Shown here: in pieces, positions 1-9,413 of the stretch
How the letters are laid out: the number at the start of each line of letters is the position of its first letter
Numbering within the stretch: the stretch's first letter is position 1
DNA from: Nitzschia sp. pyKryTriq1
Lineage: Eukaryota; Bacillariophyta; Bacillariophyceae; Bacillariales; Bacillariaceae
Assembly (NCBI GenBank): GCA_956465555.1
Contig: OY101122.1
Span: 879,001-943,000, forward strand
DNA length: 64,000 bases
Reading direction: 5' to 3'
Notes under the pieces: generated by a model
The model's database searches: none
Told to the model about the DNA's origin: nothing
The model's input: the letters and a program-made list of their open reading frames with translations, nothing else
Translations under genes and position numbers: made by a program

Positions 1-1
1 G

Positions 2-844
2 GAAGAAGAGGCAGACGACGACGATGACGGCCCTCCGGGATTAGAAGGAGGAACCGCCGCGGCCGGGGGGGCTGCTGGAACCGCTTCAGAACCAGTCTTG
101 AGCATTCAAGCTGTCAGCAATTTAGATTCACTGTATGGGTTGCGGGAGATAGGGAGAGAAGCGTTGTGCTGGCAACTGGCCTCTGCCAAACCAGGAAACG
201 GCGTGGAGCAAATTCGAGATCAATCGACCGACACGTACTGGCAGAGTGATGGCGTCAGCCAGCCGCATTGGATTCAAGTGCACTTTGCTCGACGAGTCGC
301 TATCTCCCATGTATGTCTGTACTTGGACTACAACTTGGACGAGTCATACACGCCGAAACAATTGAGGATCGACGTCGGCTCGACAACGCACGACTTGGTC
401 CCTGCCATTTATCCTGCCAATACACTCATCGAGCTGAATGAACCAGTGGGCTGGTGCATCATCCCTCTCACTGCTCCACCGGATCCTCTCGATGACGATG
501 ACGAAGAAGATGAGGAGGACGAGAATGACGATGGAGCCGAGGAACAAAAGTCCAAACGCATACATCGTTTGGTACGCACCCACATGATTCAAATATCCGT
601 CATTTCTATGCACCAGAATGGCCGAGATACGCATATTCGACAAGTGCAATTATATGGACCACGGACAAATTCTATGATTCCAGGAGGGGGCACGTCATCC
701 TTTTCACATGCCGCAGACGCTCCCACCGAGGGAGAAGATGCTGCCATGGTGGTGCAGCAGCACTCGTCCCAGTGGAACAAGCCAAGTAGTTTGCGGCAAG
801 ACTTTGCCACCAGCGCCATGAGTCAATTTTCAGTCATTCGATAA
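2..844 (+). CDS. APC10: Anaphase-promoting complex subunit 10 (APC10/DOC1), 5'-truncated by window edge
   Basis: Substrate-recruiting subunit of the APC/C ubiquitin ligase, which with CDC20/CDH1 coactivators recognises D-box degrons; nuclear/cytosolic. The frame is open from base 2, so the start lies outside the window; the visible N-terminal part is acidic then Gly/Ala-rich. The DOC domain follows, with family-typical segments REIGREA, ETYWQSDG-like TYWQSDG, QPHWIQVHF, LYLDYNLDESYTP and the late block HMIQISV...HQNGRDTHIRQVQLY. The protein ends in Ile-Arg, the IR tail known in the family for docking on APC3/CDC27. Oddities: about 30 acidic/basic residues are inserted in the DOC jellyroll between PLTAPP and RTHMIQ, and there is a roughly 50-residue Ser-rich extension before the IR tail. 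Downstream neighbour converges 202 bp away. Identity is secure; N-terminal structure unknown. Confidence 0.95.
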   Translation, partial: EEEADDDDDGPPGLEGGTAAAGGAAGTASEPVLSIQAVSNLDSLYGLREIGREALCWQLASAKPGNGVEQIRDQSTDTYWQSDGVSQPHWIQVHFARRVAISHVCLYLDYNLDESYTPKQLRIDVGSTTHDLVPAIYPANTLIELNEPVGWCIIPLTAPPDPLDDDDEEDEEDENDDGAEEQKSKRIHRLVRTHMIQISVISMHQNGRDTHIRQVQLYGPRTNSMIPGGGTSSFSHAADAPTEGEDAAMVVQQHSSQWNKPSSLRQDFATSAMSQFSVIR

Positions 845-1046
845 AGAATACCGACACGGTATCTACTCTAGACGTGACTCGAGCACTTTCAGTTTTGACC
901 CGTGTATCGATGAAAGCGAATGAATAGCAGGCCACTCTACAGAAGTACATTTATGTAACAGAGCTCGCTCTCTAGCTAGAGTATTGGCACTCGTCGAGCA
1001 ACTAGTCTACGAGTACAGGAAATGGATACACAGTTCTGCTGGTAGC

Positions 1047-3132
1047 TCATGGTGCGTCTTGACCGTGTTCCATCGTATCTGGCGCTTCTTTTTCTGCAGG
1101 CACGGCTTTTGGTTTTGATGTCTCCTCATCGTCATGATGATGATCATCGTGATGATCTCTGTCGTCGTCCTCCTCATTTTCATTTTCGCCGTCAGATTCA
1201 ATCATGTCAACAGAAATGCGATCCGTAGAACCGGTCGCTGCTTCCTTAGTAGCGGCTTCAAGAGCATTGCAACGCCCCAAGCCACAAATAAACAAGATTG
1301 AAGGAAAGCTGAAGCTCACGATAGCAAGGTTGGCCCCGAAAAAGTCACCATCATCACCATTCTCAATGGCAACGTTCGCCACCGGCATGAGACACAAATT
1401 AACGGCTCCTCCAAACCCGGCTAGGACTCCCGCCGCCTTTCCAATCACGTTCCCACTGACCAGTATCGGCAAAAAACTGAATGAGACCCCAAACAGAAAT
1501 GCCCGATAAAAGGAAAATATAAAGAAGCCAACAATTTGAACGTTCAAATTGTCCGAGGCGAGTTTGACCACTTGAAAGCCAATTGCCAGAACATTGACTA
1601 TTTGCAATGTCAAGGTCCAGCCAAGATTGAGAATCGACCAGTCGATGAAAGGTCCACCCAAGATTGAGATGGGAGTCATGAGCGTAAAAATAGTCAAGTA
1701 GATGTGGTCGTCATCACCAAGACCTGCCAAAAAGTCTCTTTGAGTGATGAGATTCCAGTTGCACGCGGCCATGTTCAAACCAAAAAAGATACACAAACAC
1801 ATAAAGGGTGCTGACATTAATTGCTCCCGAGGTTTCCGGTCCGCAACGCAAACATACGAAGAGGGAGTCTCGGGTGCAACCTCTCCGTCTACCTTGTTCA
1901 AACCACTCGTTCCTTGGTTATCGTCTTGGCGAGCATCGTTCTTGGCGGTGTTGGTTACGGCGACGTTCTTCTCCTTCTTCATGTCACCGGAAGATGCCAA
2001 CGACACAGCGCAGAAATGTCGGCTCATCCGCAAATCGCGAGTTGACCCCCCGAGATAGCTTGATAGTGCTTTCACCGAGTGTGCTGAGAAATTATTCTTC
2101 AAACACTCCTCCAGATCCACAGAGCTGGAAATCAACTCTAGACGAGAGTAACGCGTGGACGGGGCATGCATTGTGCTTGCTCGGATGCCGCCTGCTGATG
2201 GTACGGCGACATACCAAAGGTAGATAGAAATGGAATAGAGAATGATGGCAATAGCCAGGTATCCACCCAAAATAGAAGGGGTAGAAGCGTCTGTCCCCTC
2301 CTGGATACCCCAAAGGGCCAAGTATGTGATGCTCCCTGCATCAAACACAGTATTCAGAACGAAGATGACTCTCGAAACTGTGTGTCCCTCGAAATAGAGA
2401 CCCAACTGGACCACGTTTAACATGGCAACCCAAGTCTGCAGACCTACGACAACAAATCCGACATAAAGCAACGCGTCCCATAACATTGCCGTAGCCAAAA
2501 TGATAAGTGACAGGCCAGTGACACCCAGTATTGCTTGTGCATAAGCTGATTTTTTCTCGCCGAACCTATCGACCAGCATGCCCAAGAAAGGCGAAGTCAA
2601 CTGCATTCCTGGAATAAGGAGGCCGATCTTGACCAGCATAGCTGTTTGTTCACTGCAGATGACACCATTTTCTTGTTCTTCCTGGGTGCATTCTTTAGAA
2701 AAGGATCCATTGGTTTCCAACTAAGAAATATGAACAAAAAGCAAAAACACAGGTGAATAAGACCTGCCATCGTTTTCTGCTTCTTGCACGATGATGATCA
2801 TGTTCCCCCTTGTCACGTACCATCAACTGCATCGGACCCCACCCCAAAGCGGCGCCCACGAAAAGAAACATAGTGATCGCATTGATAACGAATAGAGCAT
2901 GGCGCTGACGGCTTTGCTTCTGCAGGGAGCGTTCCGACACGCGCTTTCTGAGGGCAAGTGGATGGCTTCCCCGTTTCTTTGGCTGCTTGACCACCCCCGT
3001 CTTTCCTTTGCCTTCTTCTGCTGCTTCTGCTGGAATGAATGTTCCCATGATTGCTTCGATGTATTGGGGTATGTTGAATCGCAATCGGAAATAGAAAGGC
3101 GGTGCTTTGGTTTTTGGTCCAATACCCAACAA
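1047..3132 (-). CDS. Major facilitator superfamily transporter, SLC43-like, two exons
   Basis: Multipass solute transporter resembling the SLC43 (LAT3/EEG1) branch, whose animal members move neutral amino acids or nucleobases; substrate here unknown. Exons 3132-2821 and 2720-1047 are joined across a 100-bp intron (2721-2820; donor GTACGTG, acceptor TTCTTAG). The join restores GWGPMQLMLETNG, matching the first-helix/loop pattern of the family, followed by GMLVDRFGEKK, the MFS motif A between TM2 and TM3. About twelve hydrophobic segments are visible, with a long hydrophilic central loop after TM6 (about residues 280-380) and a His/Asp-rich cytoplasmic tail. The first in-frame ATG is at 3132 (about 661 residues); a second at 3048 (MGTFIPAE) is equally plausible and would give about 633. 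The N-terminus is basic and lacks a clear signal peptide. Confidence 0.85.
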
Positions 3133-4210
3133 GAAAATGAACTCTCATTTCTTCCTCCATTCATCCATTTTCACCTGCAAATGGATGCGCGCTCAGAACT
3201 CAGAACCACTCAGCACCAACAACTTTTTTCAGCGAAGCAACTGTTGCATGCAGGATTGGATAGGGTTCTTCCTTCATTCTTTTCGACTGTGTGAAGCCAA
3301 TTTAGCGCTATCAAAACTGCGTTTGCTTATGTATACGCCTTTTGGGGGCTACAACATTCCGATGAGTATTACACGCTGTTTATGTTAAAAAAAAAACATA
3401 GTAATTATTTTAATTGTTAGACTAATAGCGCGGATTTAAATTGTTATGTAGAGTAGGCTATTATTAACGCCAATCCGATCGCCCCCCCTTCGATACCCCG
3501 GCCACGTAGGGAGCGTAGTGTAAGCTTTTTACAAAAAGAGCACATTATCGACTAAAATATCTCGATCTGGACAGAATAAATGAAATAAAAGTGTAAGCGG
3601 ATGCAATAAAAGTGTAAGCGCAGTGTCAAAACTAAACATTATCAGTCAAAACTCAATATTATGAGTGAAAATGGGCATGAATGCTTCAATTTTACGAAAA
3701 GTGCCCTTTGTTTTGGCGCTCTCAATTGTGTCGAGCGGAATGCTGCCGCCGATCACCAAACAACACGGATTAGCCAAACCACCAATGCTGTCTACTTCAA
3801 CAGCCAAATATACTCTACTCTGCGAATACTCTACTCTTCCTTACCGGTACAGAACCCAGCAAAGCGTAGTTCAGTACCAGGTACAAGTTCTGGTACTGTG
3901 CTCTTGCAGTAATGGTTGGCACAGTCGAGAGAACTGGGCGGGGCCGGAAGAAGAATGAAACCTACCATCGGCGAACGAACAATGAAATCCAACGAGATGG
4001 AGACCGTGCGCAGCACCAGCTTCAACAAAGGCGAAACCACAATTTTTTTGCTCCTCGTGTGCGTACTGTAACGCCACAGCCCGTACAGCAACACCAAGTG
4101 CAAGCAAATATTGCACAACAACACCAAGTGGAAATAAATATGCAGCCTGTACAACAACCTACCAATGATCCGCTTCCCGGTGTAAATTCCTACGTACCCG
4201 GGGGTAAGCC

Positions 4211-4330
4211 GTTTTTTCGAGGCCCCCCGAGGCCCCTATACACAAGGGCACTCAGAGCGTAGAGTCTTCGTAGCTCGTACTCTCGAAGGGGTTTTTTCGG
4301 GGCCCCCCGAGGCCCCTATAGGGGCCTCGG
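4211..4330. repeat. 30-bp direct repeat pair plus 24-bp perfect palindrome
   Basis: Two copies of a 30-bp G/C-rich word beginning GTTTTTTCG lie at 4211-4240 and 4291-4320 and differ by one base. The end of the second copy joins its own reverse complement, giving a perfect 24-bp palindrome at 4307-4330 with half-site CCGAGGCCCCTA. It could form a cruciform or an RNA stem if transcribed. Confidence 0.85.
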
Positions 4331-4480
4331 TACGTACTATAGATCTCGAGAGTCGAGAGAGAGCGTCCGAGGACAGTACTGGTACGGTACAGTACCAAGT
4401 AGCTACCGGTGGTACCGGTAGCTTTCTACCATTTATGATGAAATTATGTTAGAATTAGTGCTAGAGATTAGACATCCGGT

Positions 4481-4504
4481 CTCTCTCTCTCTCTCTCTCT
4501 CTCT
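4481..4504. repeat. CT dinucleotide microsatellite
   Basis: About twelve CT units, followed by an interrupted CTCTCT tail to about 4514 and by AGAGAGAG near 4530 that could pair with it. Confidence 0.9.
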
Positions 4505-4697
4505 ACTCTCTCTAAAGTAAAGATAGACAGAGAGAGTGTGTGCGTTGTGAGCACTGTATGCCATGTAGCTAAGAGATATTACGAGATTGTGATAGACGAG
4601 GAAAGGTCTCCTAATCATCTCTACAGATGGTACTTCCTTCAGCCTTGCGCGCCGTCTTCTGCTAGTCTAGAATCCTGTAGCTGTGACCTGAGTTGTA

Positions 4698-6515
4698 CTA
4701 CGTCTGTCTTCCTGAGACGTAGCCATGGTAAATGAGAAATTTGGCAACATGCCAATCTTGTGGAGAAACTATTAGCTGAATTTCTTGGGAAGGTAGCGCC
4801 TTCGTTGGCCCTTCGCCAGTTGAGACGCCTTCAAGTTCTGTGTAGAGCCTGTTCACAAATTGTTCGTCCGAATCATAGAATATAACCCGAACTGCACTCT
4901 GATGCATATCGTTTCCGGCGTAGTTTACGTTCAACACAAAGACATTATGTGATCCTTCGCTTCCACGGCCTGTTTTGCCAATACTGTAAAAATCTGTCAT
5001 TTCATCCATCCGGTGAAGAACAGCCAGAGGATTTCGTTGAAAAACTACTTCAGCTCCCTCCTCGAAACCGACGTCCCAGTCATCAGAGTACCTCTCGGCG
5101 AATTCTCGAGGGTTGATTACTTCGTCCTCTTCATTTGAAATCTCCTCGTCTTCGTTCGCTCCTGTTGGCTCCTCGGCGTCTTCGTGGTCATCGTCGCTTC
5201 CTCCTTCTTCTCTTTCTTGACCTTCACCATCCAGAGCCTCTGTATCTTCGTCGTCGCTATTGTCGTCATGTATTCCACGAAAGAGAGGTGCATGTTGCAA
5301 GACTGGTGGGATGATAGACTCCGCATTTGAGAGTTGTTGCAGAAATGTTGGTAGCTCTTTGAGCAATCCATTTAAATCCTGCACCATGTTCGTGGCACTA
5401 TTGTGAAGCACTGGTTGTCGCCACTGGGGAAATCGCAATAGCAAATGTTGCATGGCTTGACCCACAACTGTGGCATAGTTGCTGGCCATGAGGGATACGT
5501 TGATTGAAACTCCGGGTACAATCGTCTCAACCTTGTGCCACATACCTGCCGGGAAGTAAAAGACATCACCGGGTTTGACGTCAATCGATACCACCTTTCC
5601 CGTTGCATTGACACCAGCTTCTGGATGTCCGAAACGGAACTTTCGATCAAACAGGTGAGCAGCCTTCAGCTGCGACTCGACAGCCTCAGGCGCAGCATAA
5701 TGGGGGGTACAACCACGGATTGGATCCCTTATTGTACCTTGCTGGATCGTCCACCTTTTAATTCCAGACAATTGGATTGTGAAATTCTCCTGAAAATCAT
5801 AATGCCAGTTGGTTATATGACCAGGCGTAGATATAAAAGTTTCGACTTCCCCTCGAGCCAGAGATATCACCGATTCTCCAGAAGGGTCGTATTGTCCACA
5901 ACCCAGCCCGGTGGCGCGCAGGAGACTCGACACCAAACTTTGTTCCACCTTGGGTGGAGCCCTACAGTATGTTGCATGACCTGCCGTCTTGTGAAGCGCG
6001 ATTGCCGTTTCCACATCAGAAATCTCAACGCTCTGAATCAAGTCTTCTTTGCTACCTGTTACTTTGCGGTCATTCTTCTTCGGTTTGTTGCTGGTAGAAG
6101 CATTGTCGTCGTCATGTCGTCGTCTCAACCACAAGAAAATGTTGTCAGAACTCGTTTCCCGGAGAATAGAACGAGCGTCAAGATTGTACATTTCTCGGCA
6201 GATTTCTGCGACACGTGTGCATGCATGGATCTCATCGAATCCATTCTGGCAGGTGATGTGGACTGCACGTTGACGGAGAGATTGCTTCAAAAAAGTGGAT
6301 CCCTTCATAGGGTAGAGCAGCGTATCCAAGTCAGGATTCAAGGGTATATTGGGAATCGATTTGTCACCATGCTTGTAGTCAATATACTGGACCAAGACGG
6401 GAGAAGAATCATCTTCCGATGAGGAAGATTGAGCATCGTTACTTCGGTTCTTCTTTGCTTTTGGCTTGGAGGAGTCCGTAGCTTGTCGTTTTCCGTCCTT
6501 CTTCATTGTTGTCAT
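4698..6515 (-). CDS. JmjC/cupin 2-oxoglutarate oxygenase, ROX (NO66/MINA53/YcfD) type
   Basis: Fe(II)/2-oxoglutarate-dependent oxygenase of the cupin_4/JmjC class whose characterised members hydroxylate ribosomal proteins; other family members act on chromatin, so the substrate is open. Single exon, about 605 residues from the first in-frame ATG (6515; a second ATG at 6506). The metal-binding HxD lies in NWHYDFQENF at about residues 237-246, followed by QLSGIKRW; the distal histidine is in GDVFYFPAGMWHKVET near residue 327. A basic Ser/Lys-rich N-terminus looks nuclear or nucleolar. The C-terminal third holds a strongly acidic Glu/Asp stretch (about residues 420-470), then a short folded-looking tail. 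The next gene is divergent over 533 bp. Confidence 0.85.
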   Translation of the reverse strand: MTTMKKDGKRQATDSSKPKAKKNRSNDAQSSSSEDDSSPVLVQYIDYKHGDKSIPNIPLNPDLDTLLYPMKGSTFLKQSLRQRAVHITCQNGFDEIHACTRVAEICREMYNLDARSILRETSSDNIFLWLRRRHDDDNASTSNKPKKNDRKVTGSKEDLIQSVEISDVETAIALHKTAGHATYCRAPPKVEQSLVSSLLRATGLGCGQYDPSGESVISLARGEVETFISTPGHITNWHYDFQENFTIQLSGIKRWTIQQGTIRDPIRGCTPHYAAPEAVESQLKAAHLFDRKFRFGHPEAGVNATGKVVSIDVKPGDVFYFPAGMWHKVETIVPGVSINVSLMASNYATVVGQAMQHLLLRFPQWRQPVLHNSATNMVQDLNGLLKELPTFLQQLSNAESIIPPVLQHAPLFRGIHDDNSDDEDTEALDGEGQEREEGGSDDDHEDAEEPTGANEDEEISNEEDEVINPREFAERYSDDWDVGFEEGAEVVFQRNPLAVLHRMDEMTDFYSIGKTGRGSEGSHNVFVLNVNYAGNDMHQSAVRVIFYDSDEQFVNRLYTELEGVSTGEGPTKALPSQEIQLIVSPQDWHVAKFLIYHGYVSGRQT

Positions 6516-7048
6516 TGTTGCGTCTTTTGAAATCACGTTTGTCTTTTCACTGCCTTCGATCGCAGATCGCAGAGGTTTTAGTAGACTTGCTCTCGACCGT
6601 CAAGGTAGTAACTAAATTAGACAGTGCACTTTTTCGCTACGCATCTCGCATCTCCATCATCCTGAGAATCATCATCATCAACATCAATCATCATCCGGAT
6701 TTATTCGGTGGCAGAAAATGAGGGCCCCGCATGCCCCATCGGCTTTCGCGCGTGCGCGCAAGAGATTTTGTTCGTCTTTGACGCGCGTATTCTTCATCAT
6801 CTTGAAAATACCCGAACCCTCTCTCGCGTCACGATCGCGTGAAGAACATTTCGAAGGTCTTAGAGCGTCAACCGAAAGACCAGAGGACTTCAAGCAAGAG
6901 AGGAAGCATGATGTATGATGTGTGATGTGTCGAAAGTTCAATGGATAATGCTTCACCTTCTCATACTATTTCCAGATAGCTTTCTACAACGCAACACACA
7001 ACCAACCAACACCACATTCAAGTCTTATATTTATTCATAAAACACATC
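6516..7048. other. Divergent 5' region between JmjC and barstar-like genes
   Basis: 533 bp shared by two outward-facing genes. It contains a tandem ATCGCAG word (6559-6574) about 45 bp above the JmjC ATG, a Asp/His-codon-like ATCATC run near 6655-6695, a GCGC-rich stretch (6750-6790) and an AT-rich TATATTTATT segment (7026-7035) just upstream of the + strand ATG. No gene seen. Confidence 0.5.
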
Positions 7049-7330
7049 ATGCCATCAGTCAAGAAGATTTGCAAGATCGACGGAGAGAAGGTTCATACCA
7101 CAGAGGAACTCCTCAAAGTGATCCAACAAGAGGTGGCGACCGAGGAACACAAATCAGGTTCGTTGACGGACATCCTTAACACTTCCGGTGGAATTGACAT
7201 AGTCTGGCAAAATGCAGACATTTCGGCCGAGAAGCTTGGAAAAGATTTCGAAAAGATAGTGGAAACGATTCGAGATCATGGGCCGGATGGGGCTCGCCCA
7301 ACGGATAATGTTCACTTGTTCTTGAACTAG
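7049..7330 (+). CDS. Small barstar-like protein (tentative)
   Basis: A 93-residue single-exon frame with a clean ATG. The beginning, KKICKIDGEKVHTTEELLKV, and the end, VWQNADISAEKLGKDFEKIV, have the spacing of the first beta-strand/helix and the final strand/helix of barstar-like proteins (PF01337), which fold as three parallel strands with helices and in bacteria bind a barnase-type ribonuclease. The central helix motif normally carrying Y/F-G-x-N-x-D-A-L is missing or replaced by SLTDILNTSGG, so the assignment is weak. No nuclease partner is adjacent: flanks are a JmjC gene and a heat shock factor. Could equally be a lineage-specific small cytosolic protein. The coding sequence itself looks genuine: no low complexity and a balanced charge pattern. 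Confidence 0.6.
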   Translation: MPSVKKICKIDGEKVHTTEELLKVIQQEVATEEHKSGSLTDILNTSGGIDIVWQNADISAEKLGKDFEKIVETIRDHGPDGARPTDNVHLFLN

Positions 7331-7733
7331 GCCAGGGGGCAGGGCTTGGATTTGACGACAATGTGCGATGCCATGGATACGATCAGAATGGACTCGTTAC
7401 AGAGGAACAGGAAGCGCCTTTAGGCATTGACTTCGGAGTGGCGACGATTTGCGATATCAAGGTTACGAGGCAAACAGACAGTCCCTCAGTCAGTTTAGGC
7501 TCGTTGCGGAGAGGAGTCATTAGCAGCTCGAATAAGTATTTGTGAAGCTTTAATGTACAATATGAGATCGGGATGTGATAATATGGAATGATATTGTAGA
7601 GTGCGAAGTAGCGACTGTATTTGATACACCGGGAAGACTGGTGCATTTGAGTTCTATAAATGTTCTATGTTCTTAAAAATGGCCCCGAGGGGAGACTGAC
7701 ATTGCATTGCCTCCGTCCACTTCAAAACTACCA
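7331..7733. other. Convergent spacer, no gene seen
   Basis: 403 bp between two 3' ends. A short in-frame continuation exists downstream of the barstar-like stop, but without a motif. Probably the two 3' untranslated regions. Confidence 0.5.
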
Positions 7734-9413
7734 TCACTGGATGGTTTGTGGTTGAGGATGCGCAGAGGGAACCACGTATTGCGGCATCCTTGCATGTTGC
7801 TGCTTCATATGCACTACTTGCTGATGTTGTTGTTGTTGTTGGTAGTGGTTAGAATTTTGGCCTTGCAGAGGTTGAGCTTGAGGTACCATCATGCATTGGT
7901 ATTGCTGAGGGGGCATTTGCTGTTGCACAGGAGCTACCTGCTGCTGCTGTTGCCCGTTGACGTTTCCTCCGTTGTTGTTGCCGTTTGGTGGAAACGAAGC
8001 CAGGGCTTGTCCGAATATCTCCCGAAAGTTCGTGTTGCTCAGAGCTGTTGCTGCTGCAAACCCAGCAGCAAATTGAGCAGCGGCGGCCGAGTTTCCCTGG
8101 AAGGCCGCAGGCATGAGCACAGACATCGGGTTAAGGGGAGAGGCCAAAGTTGTGTCTTCATAAGTCAGACTTGGGGTGACCACCACGTGGTTCTGTTGTG
8201 TGCCAGGCGCAGGAGCAGCGCCATACGCAGTTATTGGGGCTGGAGCTTGAGACTGGGAAGGCATGTAAGCACTCTGCGGCAGGAAAGTCTGCTCGTTCTG
8301 CGTTTGATGTTGCTGGTGGTTCTCCTGTTGTGTTGGTGCGTAGCTTGTGTTGTTGATGCTCTGATTGTCCATCATAGCCATCCCATTCGGGTATCCCTGA
8401 GAAGGACGATAGTGGCAAGCTTCGGAGTAGGTAGTACCAGGAGCAGCATGTTGCGGGGCCGACATCGAAGCCATGATCGGACTGCTGCTCGTATTAGGCA
8501 CCACATGGCCTGCGGTACTTGGGGACGAGTTCACATGCTTCGAAAGGTTGCCAAGACAGATGGGCATTCGAGCTTTGGGTCCACCTTGAAGGGTACATTG
8601 GAGCAAGATGCTCTCATCCTGCGCTCTCTCAGGAACAGGCTTTTCTTCCGAGATCTTGAAAAGATCAGGCTCGTGCTCGGGGTCGGTGGCCTGCTTCTCA
8701 GAAACACCAGGCCTCTTCATCACCTTGCACAGGTGAGGTAGACCACGTAGGAACATCTCGTGGTAATACGAATTGCGGTCCCGCCCTTGTGTGATCCTGC
8801 GAAAGCCCCAGCCGTTCGCTTGGCGGATAAAAGAAGAGTACTTGGCGTGCTCGAAATATGTTGGGATCACCTTCACTTCAAACTCCCGTGGCTTTAGAAC
8901 TCTCCAGGAACGCCCATGCGGATTCCACGCCACAACATCCGCGAGATCAGCGCGACTCAAGATGCTATGCATCTTTGCAGGAAAGTTTGGCACTCTCCCT
9001 GGGCTGGTAAGCGGAACGAGTGGATCAGGGTCGGGGAGGGAGGAGAAGTCTCGATAACAAAAGTAGGGATATGGCTTCACGGTACGAGCCGAATCAGGAT
9101 CAGAACTGGGGGTACCTTCTCGTGTGATGGCGGTGGCATCAGGAAGGACGTGAGGGGTGCTGCTGCTGTATTCTGAAACGAGAGGCTGCTCGTCCTCTTC
9201 GTTTGGTCCTGTTGCAGCACCGCCCCGCGCCATTTTCGAAGGTCGGTCTGGACTTTCTTCTTCTGCTCGTTCTCTCTTGTGTGGGTCCGATGCAAGCGCA
9301 GCCACTGCGGAGGCAGCAGCCTGCTCTTCCGTGCTCAGAGAGAGATCCATGATTCCCAACGGGCTCGAAGAAAATAGTTGATGGGTGTAGTTAGAATTCA
9401 AAATTGTGAGCAT
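7734..9413 (-). CDS. Heat shock factor-type transcription factor, glutamine-rich
   Basis: Nuclear DNA-binding protein of the HSF family, which is strongly expanded in diatoms. The winged-helix DNA-binding domain lies at about residues 143-234: FPAKMHSILSR, VVAWNPHGRSWRV, IPTYFEHAKYSSFIRQANGWGFRR. This keeps the family core (F-P-x-K/K-L, I/V-x-W, F-x-H-x-x-x-S-S-F-x-R-Q-x-N-x-W/Y-G-F) with the diatom-type Ala for Leu in RQ-L-N. The N-terminus is acidic with a short KRERAEEE basic patch; the C-terminal 300 residues are Gln/Asn/Pro-rich, consistent with a transactivation region. No obvious long HR-A/B leucine repeat follows the domain. First ATG is 9413; a more downstream ATG at 9350 (MDLSLSTEE) looks more natural and would remove 21 residues. 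Single exon. Confidence 0.9.
   Translation of the reverse strand: MLTILNSNYTHQLFSSSPLGIMDLSLSTEEQAAASAVAALASDPHKRERAEEESPDRPSKMARGGAATGPNEEDEQPLVSEYSSSTPHVLPDATAITREGTPSSDPDSARTVKPYPYFCYRDFSSLPDPDPLVPLTSPGRVPNFPAKMHSILSRADLADVVAWNPHGRSWRVLKPREFEVKVIPTYFEHAKYSSFIRQANGWGFRRITQGRDRNSYYHEMFLRGLPHLCKVMKRPGVSEKQATDPEHEPDLFKISEEKPVPERAQDESILLQCTLQGGPKARMPICLGNLSKHVNSSPSTAGHVVPNTSSSPIMASMSAPQHAAPGTTYSEACHYRPSQGYPNGMAMMDNQSINNTSYAPTQQENHQQHQTQNEQTFLPQSAYMPSQSQAPAPITAYGAAPAPGTQQNHVVVTPSLTYEDTTLASPLNPMSVLMPAAFQGNSAAAAQFAAGFAAATALSNTNFREIFGQALASFPPNGNNNGGNVNGQQQQQVAPVQQQMPPQQYQCMMVPQAQPLQGQNSNHYQQQQQHQQVVHMKQQHARMPQYVVPSAHPQPQTIQ

Larger units (their letters stand above)
3133..4697. other. Intergenic region with short repeats and a GTAC-palindrome cluster
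   Basis: Spacer between the MFS gene start and the JmjC gene end, 1.56 kb. It holds two copies of a 16-bp A-rich word (3584-3599, 3605-3620), an imperfect 30-bp direct repeat with a palindrome (see separate entry), a GTACC/TACCGGT cluster (4380-4425) and a CT microsatellite (4481-4504). Two small + frames, from ATGs at 3671 and 3912, exist: the first begins with a hydrophobic stretch like a signal peptide, the second is Gln-rich. Neither has a recognisable domain and both end inside repeat sequence, so I do not call them genes. Confidence 0.6.

Noticed and set aside
3671-4262. Two small + frames, one with a signal-peptide-like start, one Gln-rich
   Set aside because: They end within repeats, have no homology pattern and no clear exon join.
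5535-6422. 295-residue + strand frame
   Set aside because: Antisense to the ROX-type JmjC gene, whose motifs are intact.
7707-8741. Long + strand frame rich in Leu/Val/Arg opposite heat shock factor 1
   Set aside because: Antisense shadow of the CAA/CAG-rich HSF coding region; composition is a simple mirror of polyGln codons.
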